Notes under the pieces: model-generated | Told to the model about the DNA's origin: nothing | The model's database searches: none | Seen by the model: the letters and a program-made list of their open reading frames with translations, nothing else | Shown: one piece after another, positions 8,288 to 17,231 of the stretch | How the letters are laid out: the number at the start of each line of letters is the position of its first letter | Numbering within the stretch: the stretch's first letter is position 1 | Source of the DNA: Eubacteriaceae bacterium | Lineage (GTDB): Bacteria; Bacillota; Clostridia; Lachnospirales; Lachnospiraceae | Assembly (NCBI GenBank): GCA_910574015.1 | Contig: CAJSYQ010000003.1 | Span: forward strand, 1 to 64,000 | Reading direction: 5' to 3' | Length of the DNA stretch: 64,000 nt | Program-made: the position numbers and the translations under genes

Positions 8288-9179
8288 GGAGACTCTTACA
8301 CAGAGACTGAGGGAGACGGAGGAGGGATTCCGTCTCTATCTGCCGGAGGAAACCGGATATCAGGAGACGGTGCTCCAGGCGGTAAATTACAGTCTGCAGG
8401 CCGGCGGTAAGAGGCTGCGTCCTCTTTTTATGTATGGCATGTACCGGATCCTGGGAGGAACGGACGAACCGGCAGTCCGGCCGTTTATGATGGCGATGGA
8501 GATGATACATACCTATTCTCTGGTGCATGACGATCTGCCAGCGATGGACAATGATGATTACCGCAGGGGAAAGCTGACAACCCACAAAAAGTATGGTGAG
8601 GATATGGGAATACTTGCGGGGGATGCCTTGCTGAATCTCGCTTATGAAACGGCGTTCCGGGCCTTTGACAGCCGGACAGACAGTCGGAGGATTGCCTCCG
8701 CACTCCGGATACTTGGCCATAAGGCGGGAATCTATGGCATGGTGGGCGGACAGGCTGTGGATGTGGAGAACAATGGGCGGTTTGTGGATGAAGCCACTCT
8801 GTTCTATGTCTATAAAAACAAGACGGCCGCTCTTATAGAGGGAAGTCTGATGATCGGTGCCGTGCTGGCAGGAGCTTCGGAGGAACAGCTGGATACGGCA
8901 GAGAGCATTGGTACGGATATCGGGATTGCATTTCAGATCCAGGATGATATACTGGATGTGGCTGGTGATGAGCAGAAAATCGGGAAACCGGTACATAGTG
9001 ATGAAAAAAACCAGAAATCCACTTTTGTGGCAATGCGCGGCCTGGAGGAGAGCAGACAGCGGGTGAGGGAATATACGGACCGCGCCCTGGACAGACTGGA
9101 TCATATGGAGACCACGGAGCCGGAAGAAAAGAACTTCCTGCGCGGACTTATGGAATCGCTGGTAAACAGAGAAATGTAA
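8280..9179 (+). CDS. ispA: Polyprenyl (farnesyl/geranylgeranyl) diphosphate synthase
   Basis: About 299 residues. In-frame ATGs lie at 8265, 8274 and 8280; I favour 8280 because aaggtg is 6 bases upstream, but the choice is uncertain. The two aspartate-rich metal sites are present: HDDLPAMDNDDYRRG (first) and FQIQDDILDVAGD (second), plus the YSLQAGGKRLRPL entry motif. It condenses IPP with allylic diphosphates and is placed next to dxs, which supplies the pathway. Product chain length cannot be read with certainty. Confidence 0.95.
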   Translation: MIEETLTQRLRETEEGFRLYLPEETGYQETVLQAVNYSLQAGGKRLRPLFMYGMYRILGGTDEPAVRPFMMAMEMIHTYSLVHDDLPAMDNDDYRRGKLTTHKKYGEDMGILAGDALLNLAYETAFRAFDSRTDSRRIASALRILGHKAGIYGMVGGQAVDVENNGRFVDEATLFYVYKNKTAALIEGSLMIGAVLAGASEEQLDTAESIGTDIGIAFQIQDDILDVAGDEQKIGKPVHSDEKNQKSTFVAMRGLEESRQRVREYTDRALDRLDHMETTEPEEKNFLRGLMESLVNREM

Positions 9180-9192
9180 AGAGGGTACGAAA

Positions 9193-11064
9193 GTGAGTGA
9201 ATTACTGGAAACTATCATAAAGGAAAACGATATCAGGAACATCGATCCCAAGGATTATCCGGCACTGGCGAAAGAGCTCCGTCTTAAGCTGGTGAGGAGC
9301 GTCAGCCGGACAGGCGGTCATCTGGCATCGAATCTGGGAGCGGTAGAATTGACGATGGCACTGCATCTCTGTCTTGATTTTCCAAAGGACAAGCTTGTAT
9401 GGGATGTGGGTCATCAGTCCTATGTGCATAAGCTGTTGACGGGGAGAGCAGATGTCTTTGACACGCTCCGGTGTCTGGGCGGGATCAGCGGCTTTCCGAA
9501 GGTCAGGGAAAATGAGAGCGATACCTTTGATACGGGACACAGCTCCACCTCTATCTCCGTGGCTCTTGGTTTTGCGAAAGCAAGGGATTTAAAGGGGACG
9601 GACGAGAGGGTGTTTGCTGTGATCGGCGACGGCGCCCTTTCGGGGGGCATGGCCTTCGAGGCACTGAACAATGCGGCTTCGCTGCATTCGAACATGGTCG
9701 TTGTCCTGAATGACAATAAAATGTCCATTGCGAAAAATGTGGGAGGCATGTCAAATTATCTGGGGAAGATCCGGGCAAACCGGAAGTACCGGGATCTTAA
9801 GGTTAATGTGGAGAATGCCCTGGACCGGCTGCCGAATCTTGGTAAACCCATTACGAGACATATTAAGAAGGCCAAGTCCTCCCTGAAGCATTTGCTGATC
9901 CCAGGGATGATGTTTGAGGATATGGGGCTGATCTATATCGGTCCCGTGGACGGCCATAATATCGATGAGATGGTGACGGCTTTCCATACCGCATCGTCGA
10001 TCCATGACCAGCCGGTACTGGTCCATGTGCTGACAAAGAAAGGGAAGGGCTACCGGCCGGCAGAGAAGAAACCAGATGTGTTTCATGGTGTCGGCGCATT
10101 TGATATCAGAAGCGGACAGCCGGAGAGAGAGGATACAGTCACCTATACGGGGATCTTCGGCCAGTGGATGATCGATACGGCGGCAAAAGAGGAAACGATG
10201 GTGTCGGTCTGCGCGGCGATGCCGGATGGCACAGGACTGCGGGAATTTTCCGAGAAATACCCGGAACGTTTTTACGATGTGGGCATTGCTGAGGAACATG
10301 CGGTGACGTTTGCCGCCGGCCTTGCTGCCGGAGGACTGAGACCCGTGGTCTCTCTGTATTCTACCTTTATGCAGCGGGCTTATGACCAGCTGCTTCATGA
10401 TGTGTGCATCAACGGGCTTCCGGTGATCCTCACACTGGACAGGAGCGGTATTGTGGGGAAGGATGGGGAGACGCATCAGGGAATCTTTGATATATCTTAT
10501 CTCTCATCCATTCCGGGCATCACAGTGCTGTCACCTATGGATGGGGAAGAATTAAAGATTTCCATGGACTATGCCATGTATCATCAGAAGGCTCCGGTGG
10601 CGATCCGGTATCCCCGCGGCGCGGCATATGTGTATAAGGGAACACATACCGCTATAGAGTACGGAAAGGCAGAGGTGCTGCAGGAGGGCACAGAGGTCCT
10701 GATCCTGGCGGTGGGGAATATGGTGAAAACTGCCTTGGAGACTGCAGATCGGCTGAAAGGTTCTGGTATCTGTCCTACGGTAGTGAATGTGCGGTTTGTC
10801 AAGCCATTTGATGAAGCACTGGTAGAACGGCTGTCAAAGAGTCATTCTTATGTGGTGACAATGGAAGACAATGTGTACAGCGGTGGATTTTCAGAGAGGA
10901 TCCAGGCATTTCTGCTGAGCTGCGGGTGGAGAGGAAGGCATTGTATTCCGGTCTGTCTGCCGGATTCTTTTATAGAACACGGTGCACCGGAAGAACTGTA
11001 TGAAAAATATGGGATGAGTGCTGCGGCTGCAGCGGAGAGGATAGAGAGGGAAGTAAAGCAGTGA
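9193..11064 (+). CDS. dxs: 1-deoxy-D-xylulose-5-phosphate synthase
   Basis: 623 residues from GTG 9193 (gagggta upstream). Thiamine diphosphate enzyme that makes DXP from pyruvate and glyceraldehyde 3-phosphate, the first step of the MEP isoprenoid pathway. Visible motifs are VGHQSYVHKLLTGR, the TPP/Mg motif IGDGALSGG...NAASLHSNMVVVLNDN, and VGIAEEHAVTFAAGLA with the catalytic Glu. It overlaps tlyA by 4 bases. Confidence 0.97.
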   Translation: MSELLETIIKENDIRNIDPKDYPALAKELRLKLVRSVSRTGGHLASNLGAVELTMALHLCLDFPKDKLVWDVGHQSYVHKLLTGRADVFDTLRCLGGISGFPKVRENESDTFDTGHSSTSISVALGFAKARDLKGTDERVFAVIGDGALSGGMAFEALNNAASLHSNMVVVLNDNKMSIAKNVGGMSNYLGKIRANRKYRDLKVNVENALDRLPNLGKPITRHIKKAKSSLKHLLIPGMMFEDMGLIYIGPVDGHNIDEMVTAFHTASSIHDQPVLVHVLTKKGKGYRPAEKKPDVFHGVGAFDIRSGQPEREDTVTYTGIFGQWMIDTAAKEETMVSVCAAMPDGTGLREFSEKYPERFYDVGIAEEHAVTFAAGLAAGGLRPVVSLYSTFMQRAYDQLLHDVCINGLPVILTLDRSGIVGKDGETHQGIFDISYLSSIPGITVLSPMDGEELKISMDYAMYHQKAPVAIRYPRGAAYVYKGTHTAIEYGKAEVLQEGTEVLILAVGNMVKTALETADRLKGSGICPTVVNVRFVKPFDEALVERLSKSHSYVVTMEDNVYSGGFSERIQAFLLSCGWRGRHCIPVCLPDSFIEHGAPEELYEKYGMSAAAAAERIEREVKQ

Positions 11065-11879
11065 AGGAGCAGAAGGAACGACTGGATGTCCTGCTGGTGA
11101 GAAAAGGGCTGGCAGAATCAAGAGAAAAGGCCAAGGCTGTTATTATGGCAGGTGAGGTATTTGTAGACGGACAGCGGGAGGACAAGGCGGGTCAAACCTT
11201 TCCTGTGACAGCGGGCATTGAGGTCAGGGGAAAGAAAATGAAATATGTCAGCCGGGGCGGCTACAAGCTGGAGCGCGCCATGGAGAGCTTTCCCATTGAA
11301 CTGTCTGGGAAGACCTGCATGGATGTGGGTTCTTCTACCGGCGGCTTTACGGACTGTATGCTCCAGAATGGTGCCCGCTATGTGTATGCCATCGATGTGG
11401 GAACGAACCAGCTTGCCTGGAAACTGAGGCAGGATGAGCGCGTCCGGTCAATGGAGAAAACGAATATCCGGTATGTAGAGCCGGATGACATTGGCGAACA
11501 GGTGGACTTTGTCTCCATTGATGTGGCATTTATTTCCCTGACGAAGGTTCTGGCACCTGTGAAGGCGCTGATGTGCCGGGAGGGACAGATTGTCTGCCTG
11601 ATCAAACCGCAGTTTGAGGCGGGGAGGGAAAAGGTTGGCAAAAAAGGTGTTGTCCGGGACCCGGAGGTTCATGAAGAAGTGATCGGGATGGTGCTCTGCC
11701 ATGCCGGGGAGCTGGGCTTTCGCATACTTGGTATTGACCATTCCCCTATCCGCGGACCAGAGGGAAATATTGAATACCTTCTCTATATGGAGAACGGCGG
11801 GCAGGATTTTCCTGGACTTACCGATGAGTGGCGGCAGAGGATCCGCGGGCTGGTAGAGACGGCACATAAGACGCTGTAG
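11061..11879 (+). CDS. tlyA: TlyA family rRNA 2'-O-methyltransferase
   Basis: 272 residues from GTG in a GTGA overlap with dxs. The N-terminal S4 RNA-binding domain (LDVLLVRKGLAESREKAKAV, about residues 6-65) is followed by an FtsJ-type SAM methyltransferase domain with DVGSSTGGFTDCMLQNGA and LIKPQFEAGREKV. TlyA methylates ribosomal RNA; some relatives were annotated as haemolysins. The position between dxs and nadK/argR is conserved in Firmicutes. Confidence 0.93.
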   Translation: MKEQKERLDVLLVRKGLAESREKAKAVIMAGEVFVDGQREDKAGQTFPVTAGIEVRGKKMKYVSRGGYKLERAMESFPIELSGKTCMDVGSSTGGFTDCMLQNGARYVYAIDVGTNQLAWKLRQDERVRSMEKTNIRYVEPDDIGEQVDFVSIDVAFISLTKVLAPVKALMCREGQIVCLIKPQFEAGREKVGKKGVVRDPEVHEEVIGMVLCHAGELGFRILGIDHSPIRGPEGNIEYLLYMENGGQDFPGLTDEWRQRIRGLVETAHKTL

Positions 11880-11881
11880 GA

Positions 11882-12739
11882 ATGGAGGCTGTGGTGGAAA
11901 AGCATTGCGTGAAAAATTATTATATTATTTCAGACGAGGAAAAGGACAGGAATTATGAAACCGCCCAAGAGATAAAAAGATATTTGGAAAAACATGAAAA
12001 GTGTGCTAAAATAGAAAAAGTGTCTGCGCCGGAGGGACGGGAGGACTGGGCCGATATGGCGGTGGTGCTTGGCGGAGACGGGTTCATGATCCAGGCGGCG
12101 AAACGTTTCGCCGGCAGAGACGTTCCTATTTTAGGGGTCAATTTCGGCACCCTTGGTTTTCTCACCGAGGTGGAACGGCCGAAGATCAGAAAGGCGCTGG
12201 ACAGCATTCTTGCCGGACGGTTTGAGGTGGAGAAGAGGATGGCACTGTCTGGTGTGGTCCGGGGAGATACATGCGGCGAGGATGCCAGCCTTGCGGTAAA
12301 TGAATTTATCATTGGCAAGCAGAACTTTGGGCGTATGATCACCACACGGGTATATGTGGATGATGAACTGCTGGATACTTATGTGGCGGATGCGATTCTG
12401 GTGTCTACGCCGACGGGTTCTACCGCCTATAATCTCTCTGCAGCGGGACCAGTACTGGCGCCAGGTATGGAAGCCATGATCATTACACCGGTATGTCCGC
12501 ATTCGCTCAACAAAAGGAGCCTTGTGGTCTCAGCGGGGGCAGAGCTGCGGATCGAGGTAGGACGGACCAAGGAACAGTATCGGGATGAGGCGGCAGTCCG
12601 GGGAGACGGGAAATTTCTCTGGACAGTGTCCACGGGAGATACCATCTGGATTCGGAGGGCGGAGACGACCTTTGATATGGTGAGTCTTGGGGACGTCAGT
12701 TTTTTTGAAAAAATGCGGAGCAAACTCAACAGAGATTGA
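11882..12739 (+). CDS. nadK: NAD kinase
   Basis: 285 residues. It phosphorylates NAD to NADP in the cytosol. Motifs: VVLGGDGFMIQAAKR (GGDG), NFGTLGFLTE, the NE/K motif (LAVNEFIIGK), and STPTGSTAYNLSAAGPVLAP, followed by the C-terminal VRGDGKF segment. It starts 2 bases after the tlyA stop. Confidence 0.96.
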   Translation: MEAVVEKHCVKNYYIISDEEKDRNYETAQEIKRYLEKHEKCAKIEKVSAPEGREDWADMAVVLGGDGFMIQAAKRFAGRDVPILGVNFGTLGFLTEVERPKIRKALDSILAGRFEVEKRMALSGVVRGDTCGEDASLAVNEFIIGKQNFGRMITTRVYVDDELLDTYVADAILVSTPTGSTAYNLSAAGPVLAPGMEAMIITPVCPHSLNKRSLVVSAGAELRIEVGRTKEQYRDEAAVRGDGKFLWTVSTGDTIWIRRAETTFDMVSLGDVSFFEKMRSKLNRD

Positions 12740-12759
12740 TCGGGGAATGGAGCGGTAAT

Positions 12760-13224
12760 GTGAAACGTTCAAGACAGAATAAGATACTGGAACTGATAGA
12801 GCGGTATGAGATAGAGACCCAGGAGGATCTGGCGAAGCGCCTGTTGGAAGCGGGATTTCAGGTGACGCAGGCCACGGTGAGCCGGGACATCCGGGAACTT
12901 GCCCTGACAAAGGTGTCGGGAAGGAACGGTAAGCCCAAATATGCTGTGACAGATCACGGCGGGAATCCGCCTCCCGCCTATTCGAACCGCTATGCCAGGG
13001 TGCTGCAGGATGGGATCATGTCAGTGGTACAGGCGGATAATCTGGTTGTGATCCGGACGGTGAGCGGTATGGCTATGGCGGTGGCTGCGGCAGTAGACGC
13101 CCTGGGGATCGAGGAGATCGCAGGATCTATCGCAGGCGATGATACGGTAATGTGTGCCGTCAGGACGGCGGGGCTTGTACCGGCAGTGATGGAAGAGATT
13201 AATGGATTATGGAGGAAAGGGTAA
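12760..13224 (+). CDS. argR: Arginine repressor ArgR/AhrC
   Basis: 154 residues from GTG 12760, chosen for ggag at 12749-12752; the longer frame begins at a TTG inside nadK. The N-terminal winged helix (QEDLAKRLLEAGFQVTQATV, SRDIRELALTKV) binds ARG boxes, and the C-terminal domain (GTVSGMAMAVAAAVD-like and SIAGDDTVMCAVRT) binds arginine and hexamerises. It represses arginine synthesis and activates catabolism in relatives. In many Firmicutes recN follows; here yebC does. Confidence 0.95.
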   Translation: MKRSRQNKILELIERYEIETQEDLAKRLLEAGFQVTQATVSRDIRELALTKVSGRNGKPKYAVTDHGGNPPPAYSNRYARVLQDGIMSVVQADNLVVIRTVSGMAMAVAAAVDALGIEEIAGSIAGDDTVMCAVRTAGLVPAVMEEINGLWRKG

Positions 13225-13962
13225 ATGTCAGGACATTCAAAATTTTCAAATATTAAGCACAAAAAGGAAAAAAACGATGCCAAGAGGGGCAAGATCTTTA
13301 CGGTGATCGGAAGAGAGATTGCCGTGGCGGTCAAGGAGGGAGGACCGGATCCCAACAGTAACAGCAAGCTTCGTGATGTGATCGCCAAGGCGAAGGCAAA
13401 TAACATGCCGAATGATACCATCGACCGAGGGATAAAGAAAGCGGCAGGCGATGTGGATGCCGTGAACTATGTCAGCTGTACTTATGAGGGATATGGTCCC
13501 AGCGGGACGGCCATCATTGTGGAGGCGCTGACAGACAATAAGAACCGTACGGCCTCCAATGTCCGGAATGCTTTTACGAAAGGAAACGGAAATGTAGGAA
13601 CCACCGGATGTGTCTCCTATATGTTTGACCAGAAGGGGCAGATCATAATCGACAAGGAAGAGTATGATACGGATGGAGATGAATTTATGATGATGGCGCT
13701 GGATGCCGGGGCAGAGGATTTCAGCGAGGAAGAGGACAGCTATGAGATTCTTACCGCGCCGGAGGAATTCAGTGTGGTCAGGGAGACTCTGGAGAAGGAG
13801 GGAGTCCCTATGGTACAGGCTGAGATCACAATGATCCCGCAGAATTATGTGGCTCTTGCCAGTGATGAGGACAAAAAAATGTTTCACAGGATCATCGATC
13901 TTCTGGATGAGGACGATGATGTACAGAATGTATACCACAATGTAGAAGAGGATGAAGATTAA
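13225..13962 (+). CDS. yebC: YebC/TACO1 family regulator
   Basis: 245 residues, starting right after the argR stop. The N-terminal [20 protein letters not shown] signature and three-domain length are diagnostic. Family members act as translation factors that relieve stalling at proline-rich stretches, and some have been reported as transcription regulators. The acidic C-terminus ([20 protein letters not shown]) is typical. Confidence 0.95.
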   Translation: MSGHSKFSNIKHKKEKNDAKRGKIFTVIGREIAVAVKEGGPDPNSNSKLRDVIAKAKANNMPNDTIDRGIKKAAGDVDAVNYVSCTYEGYGPSGTAIIVEALTDNKNRTASNVRNAFTKGNGNVGTTGCVSYMFDQKGQIIIDKEEYDTDGDEFMMMALDAGAEDFSEEEDSYEILTAPEEFSVVRETLEKEGVPMVQAEITMIPQNYVALASDEDKKMFHRIIDLLDEDDDVQNVYHNVEEDED

Positions 13963-14042
13963 ATGTTAATACCTGCATGAATTCACCTGCCTGGGGAAAT
14001 ACTAGTCCGGTAAAATGGATTGGGATAAGGAGGCTGAAATGG

Positions 14043-14837
14043 GTGAGATGGTGGATTCGTGCAGGTGTTATTTTATCTGCGTTAATGATCGGATTTTATA
14101 AAATGCCTGTGATCAAGGTGGGGTCGGGAGATAAAGTGTCAAGCAGTGTGCGCTATGTGGCACTGGGCGACAGCATCGCTCATGGCTATGGACTTCCGGA
14201 TCCCGATACGGATTCTTATGTGGGCCAGGTGGGACGTTTTCTGGAAGAGAATTATGACTATGTATTTATGGCAAATCTTGGGACAAACGGACTTCGCAGT
14301 GAACAGCTTCTGGATATACTGACAAATCCGGATAACGAAATGTACCGCAAATACCATGCCACCCTGCAGTATGCGGACATCGTCACCCTGTCTATCGGCT
14401 CCAATGATCTGCTGCATCTTGTCAGCCTGGACCGGAATCTGCGGGAATACATTGAAAAAGGGGATCAGATGTTCCGGGAGGCATGCAGTCAGTTTGCCGT
14501 AAATTTCCCGAAGATCGTCCAGGCGATCCACAGCATTTCCCCAGAGGCGGAGATTTATGCCAATAATATATATAATCCCTGTGGTGATATTTCCGGCTTT
14601 GCCAATCTGCATCATCTGACAGAGCGGTATGTCGGACTGCTGAATGAGACCTTTGGCAACTCCGGGGAATACACGACAGTGGATATAAAGGAAGAATTTG
14701 ACAGCGCAGAGGAGAGCCTTCTCAATATGACCATATCCGGCAGGGATATTGACCCTCATCCCAATAAGAAGGGGCATGAAAGGATTGGCAGAAAGGTGAT
14801 AAAGGCCATAAGGAATGGAGGACGGGGACAAAAATGA
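14043..14837 (+). CDS. Membrane-anchored SGNH/GDSL-type hydrolase
   Basis: About 264 residues from GTG 14043, supported by aaggagg at 14027-14033; an in-frame ATG at 13977 lacks a ribosome site. One N-terminal helix (AGVILSALMIGFY) anchors or exports it. The catalytic blocks are present: VALGDSIAHGYG (nucleophile Ser), NLGTNGLRSEQL, LSIGSNDLL and the C-terminal DPHPNKKGHE with Asp and His. It is probably an extracytoplasmic esterase or lipase; the substrate is unknown. It overlaps the HAD gene by 4 bases. Confidence 0.85.
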   Translation: MRWWIRAGVILSALMIGFYKMPVIKVGSGDKVSSSVRYVALGDSIAHGYGLPDPDTDSYVGQVGRFLEENYDYVFMANLGTNGLRSEQLLDILTNPDNEMYRKYHATLQYADIVTLSIGSNDLLHLVSLDRNLREYIEKGDQMFREACSQFAVNFPKIVQAIHSISPEAEIYANNIYNPCGDISGFANLHHLTERYVGLLNETFGNSGEYTTVDIKEEFDSAEESLLNMTISGRDIDPHPNKKGHERIGRKVIKAIRNGGRGQK

Positions 14838-15493
14838 AAATTGAAGGAGTTATTTTTGATCTTGACGGAACGATATTAGATTCTACCTGGGTCTGGAAAC
14901 AGGTGGATGTGGATTTTCTTGGGAAATACGGGATTCAGGTACCGGATGATTACTCCGATGCCATTAAGGCCATGGGATTTGAACAGGTGGCAGAGTATAC
15001 CATTGCCCGGTTTCGGCTGCCGCTGAATGCAGGAGAGGTTATGGCGGAATGGAATGCCATGGCGCTCCGGGCGTATTCCGAGAAGGTGAGGCTCCGACCG
15101 GGCACAATGGAGCTGCTGTTGTGGCTGCGGGAGCAGGGCATCCTCACGGGAGTCGCCACCTCGAATACGGCAGCCCTCTTTGAACCGTGCCTGAAACATA
15201 ACGGGGTGTATGATCTGTTCCACTCCTTTACGGAGGGAAGCGAGGTGGAGCGGTGTAAGGAATTCCCTGATATATACATAAAAGAAGCGGAGAAGCTTGG
15301 CTGCAGGCCATCCTCCTGCCTTGTCTTTGAGGACATTATCCCGGCACTGAAAGGGGCCGGCAGCGGTGGTTTTGTCACTGTGGGGGTAAGGGAAGAGGCG
15401 TGGGGGTATGAGAACGAGGAATTTGGAAAATATTGTGACCATATTCTTTATGAGATATCCGATGCGATCTCCTTGCTAAAAAGTCTGCAATAA
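14834..15493 (+). CDS. HAD-superfamily phosphatase (beta-phosphoglucomutase-like)
   Basis: 219 residues. HAD motif I FDLDGTILDS, motif II GVATSNTAA, a conserved Lys in the ERCKEFPDIY region and motif IV LVFEDIIPALKGA are all in order, with a helical cap between motifs I and II. It is a cytosolic phosphohydrolase of subfamily IA; the substrate cannot be told. It is translationally coupled to the SGNH hydrolase. Confidence 0.9.
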   Translation: MKIEGVIFDLDGTILDSTWVWKQVDVDFLGKYGIQVPDDYSDAIKAMGFEQVAEYTIARFRLPLNAGEVMAEWNAMALRAYSEKVRLRPGTMELLLWLREQGILTGVATSNTAALFEPCLKHNGVYDLFHSFTEGSEVERCKEFPDIYIKEAEKLGCRPSSCLVFEDIIPALKGAGSGGFVTVGVREEAWGYENEEFGKYCDHILYEISDAISLLKSLQ

Positions 15494-15501
15494 GATATAA
15501 T
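15473..15501 (+). promoter_or_regulatory. Promoter of the acyl-CoA ligase gene
   Basis: TTGCTA at 15473-15478 and TATAAT at 15496-15501, spaced 17 bases; the -35 is inside the end of the HAD gene. Confidence 0.6.
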
Positions 15502-15533
15502 AGTGCTATTATACCAGATGGAGGAGAAGATCA

Positions 15534-17168
15534 ATGCCGATTACAGATTTATTGGAAAGAAATGCCAGACAGTATCCGGATGATGTCAGCCTGGTTGAGA
15601 TAAATCCAGATATTCAGGAGAGGAGGAGGGTTACATGGAGGGACTATGAACTGATCGAGTCCAGTCCCATGTGCCACTACCGCAGGGAGATTACCTGGCA
15701 TGTCTTTGATGAAAAGGCAAATCGTTTTGCTCAGCTCCTGATGAGCCGGGGGATCCGCAAGGGCGATAAGGTGGCGATTCTTTTGATGAACTGCCTGGAG
15801 TGGCTGCCCATTTATTTCGGGATACTGAAGACAGGAGCCCTGGCAGTGCCGCTGAATTTTCGTTACGCCCCGGATGAGATCGAGTACTGTCTGGAGCTTG
15901 CCGAGGCAGATGTACTTGTATTTGGACCGGAATTCACCGGCCGGGTGGAGGAAATCGCGGACTCTATCAGCCAGAACAGGCTTCTTTTCTATGTGGGAGG
16001 GGACTGCCCATCCTTTGCGGAGGACTATGACAAGCTGACTGCCAACTGTCCCAGTCTCGCCCCAGGTATAGAGCTCACCGATGAGGATGATGCGGCAATC
16101 TATTTTTCTTCTGGCACCACCGGATTTCCGAAGGCAATCCTGCACGATCATAGGAGTCTGATGCATTCCTGCCGGGTGGAGCAGAAGCACCATGGACAGA
16201 CAAGGGAAGACGTATTCCTATGCATCCCGCCTCTGTACCATACCGGGGCTAAGATGCACTGGTTTGGCAGTCTTTTCAGTGCTGGAAAGGCGGTGCTTTT
16301 GAAGGGAGTCAGTCCGAAGACGATACTGGAGACAGTCTCGGATGAAAAATGTACTATTGTCTGGCTTCTGGTACCATGGGCACAGGACATCCTGGTAGAA
16401 CTGGACAGCGGCAGATTAAAGAAGGAAGACTATGATCTGGAGCAGTGGCGTCTGATGCATATCGGGGCGCAGCCGGTGCCCCAGAGCCTGATCCGCAGAT
16501 GGAAAGGATATTTTCCAGATCACCAGTACGACACCAACTATGGCCTCAGTGAATCCATCGGTCCTGGATGCGTGCATCTCGGAGTGGAAAATATACATAA
16601 GGTAGGTGCCATCGGTGTGCCGGGATATGGCTGGGAGGCAAGGATCATAGGTGAGGACGGCAGTGAGACCGCCCGGGGCGAGGTGGGCGAGCTGGCAGTT
16701 AAGGGACCGGGGGTAATGAAATGCTATTACAACGATCCCGAAGCTACCGACGAGGTTCTTCACGGAGACTGGCTCTATACCGGGGACATGGCAGAGATGG
16801 ATGAGGATGGGTTTATCTATCTGGTTGACCGGAAGAAGGATGTCATCATCAGCGGCGGTGAAAATATCTATCCGGTGCAGATTGAGAATTTTCTCAGCCG
16901 TCATGAGGCGATCAGGGATGTTGCTGTCATAGGGCTTCAGGATGACCGTCTGGGAGAGATTTCAGCGGCTATTATAGAACTGAAACCGGATATGATCTGT
17001 ACAGAAGATGAGATTAATGATTTTTGCCGGGGGCTGCCGAGGTATAAGAGGCCGCGCAGGATTTTCTTTGCCGATGTGCCGAGAAACCCCACAGGAAAGA
17101 TTGAGAAACCAAAATTACGCAGGATGTATCAGAGTGAGAATCTGGTTGATGCACAGAACAGAGGATGA
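15534..17168 (+). CDS. AMP-forming acyl-CoA synthetase / ligase
   Basis: 544 residues of the ANL superfamily. The P-loop motif YFSSGTTGFPKAIL, the adenine motif (NYGLSESIG), YTGDMAEMDEDGFIYLVDRKKD and the C-terminal NPTGKIEKPK with catalytic Lys are all visible. It activates a carboxylic acid to the acyl-AMP and then probably to the CoA thioester. The substrate (fatty, aromatic or bile-acid type) cannot be inferred. It has its own promoter and a ggagga ribosome site, and its neighbours are unrelated. Confidence 0.9.
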   Translation: MPITDLLERNARQYPDDVSLVEINPDIQERRRVTWRDYELIESSPMCHYRREITWHVFDEKANRFAQLLMSRGIRKGDKVAILLMNCLEWLPIYFGILKTGALAVPLNFRYAPDEIEYCLELAEADVLVFGPEFTGRVEEIADSISQNRLLFYVGGDCPSFAEDYDKLTANCPSLAPGIELTDEDDAAIYFSSGTTGFPKAILHDHRSLMHSCRVEQKHHGQTREDVFLCIPPLYHTGAKMHWFGSLFSAGKAVLLKGVSPKTILETVSDEKCTIVWLLVPWAQDILVELDSGRLKKEDYDLEQWRLMHIGAQPVPQSLIRRWKGYFPDHQYDTNYGLSESIGPGCVHLGVENIHKVGAIGVPGYGWEARIIGEDGSETARGEVGELAVKGPGVMKCYYNDPEATDEVLHGDWLYTGDMAEMDEDGFIYLVDRKKDVIISGGENIYPVQIENFLSRHEAIRDVAVIGLQDDRLGEISAAIIELKPDMICTEDEINDFCRGLPRYKRPRRIFFADVPRNPTGKIEKPKLRRMYQSENLVDAQNRG

Positions 17169-17231
17169 TATTTTTTGTCCCTGTTACCCGCCTACTGTGA
17201 CCTGCACAAACACCAGAAAGGACGAAGGCAT

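Noticed and set aside
13977-14042. Upstream ATG for the SGNH hydrolase
   Set aside because: There is no ribosome site before 13977, while aaggagg fits GTG 14043.
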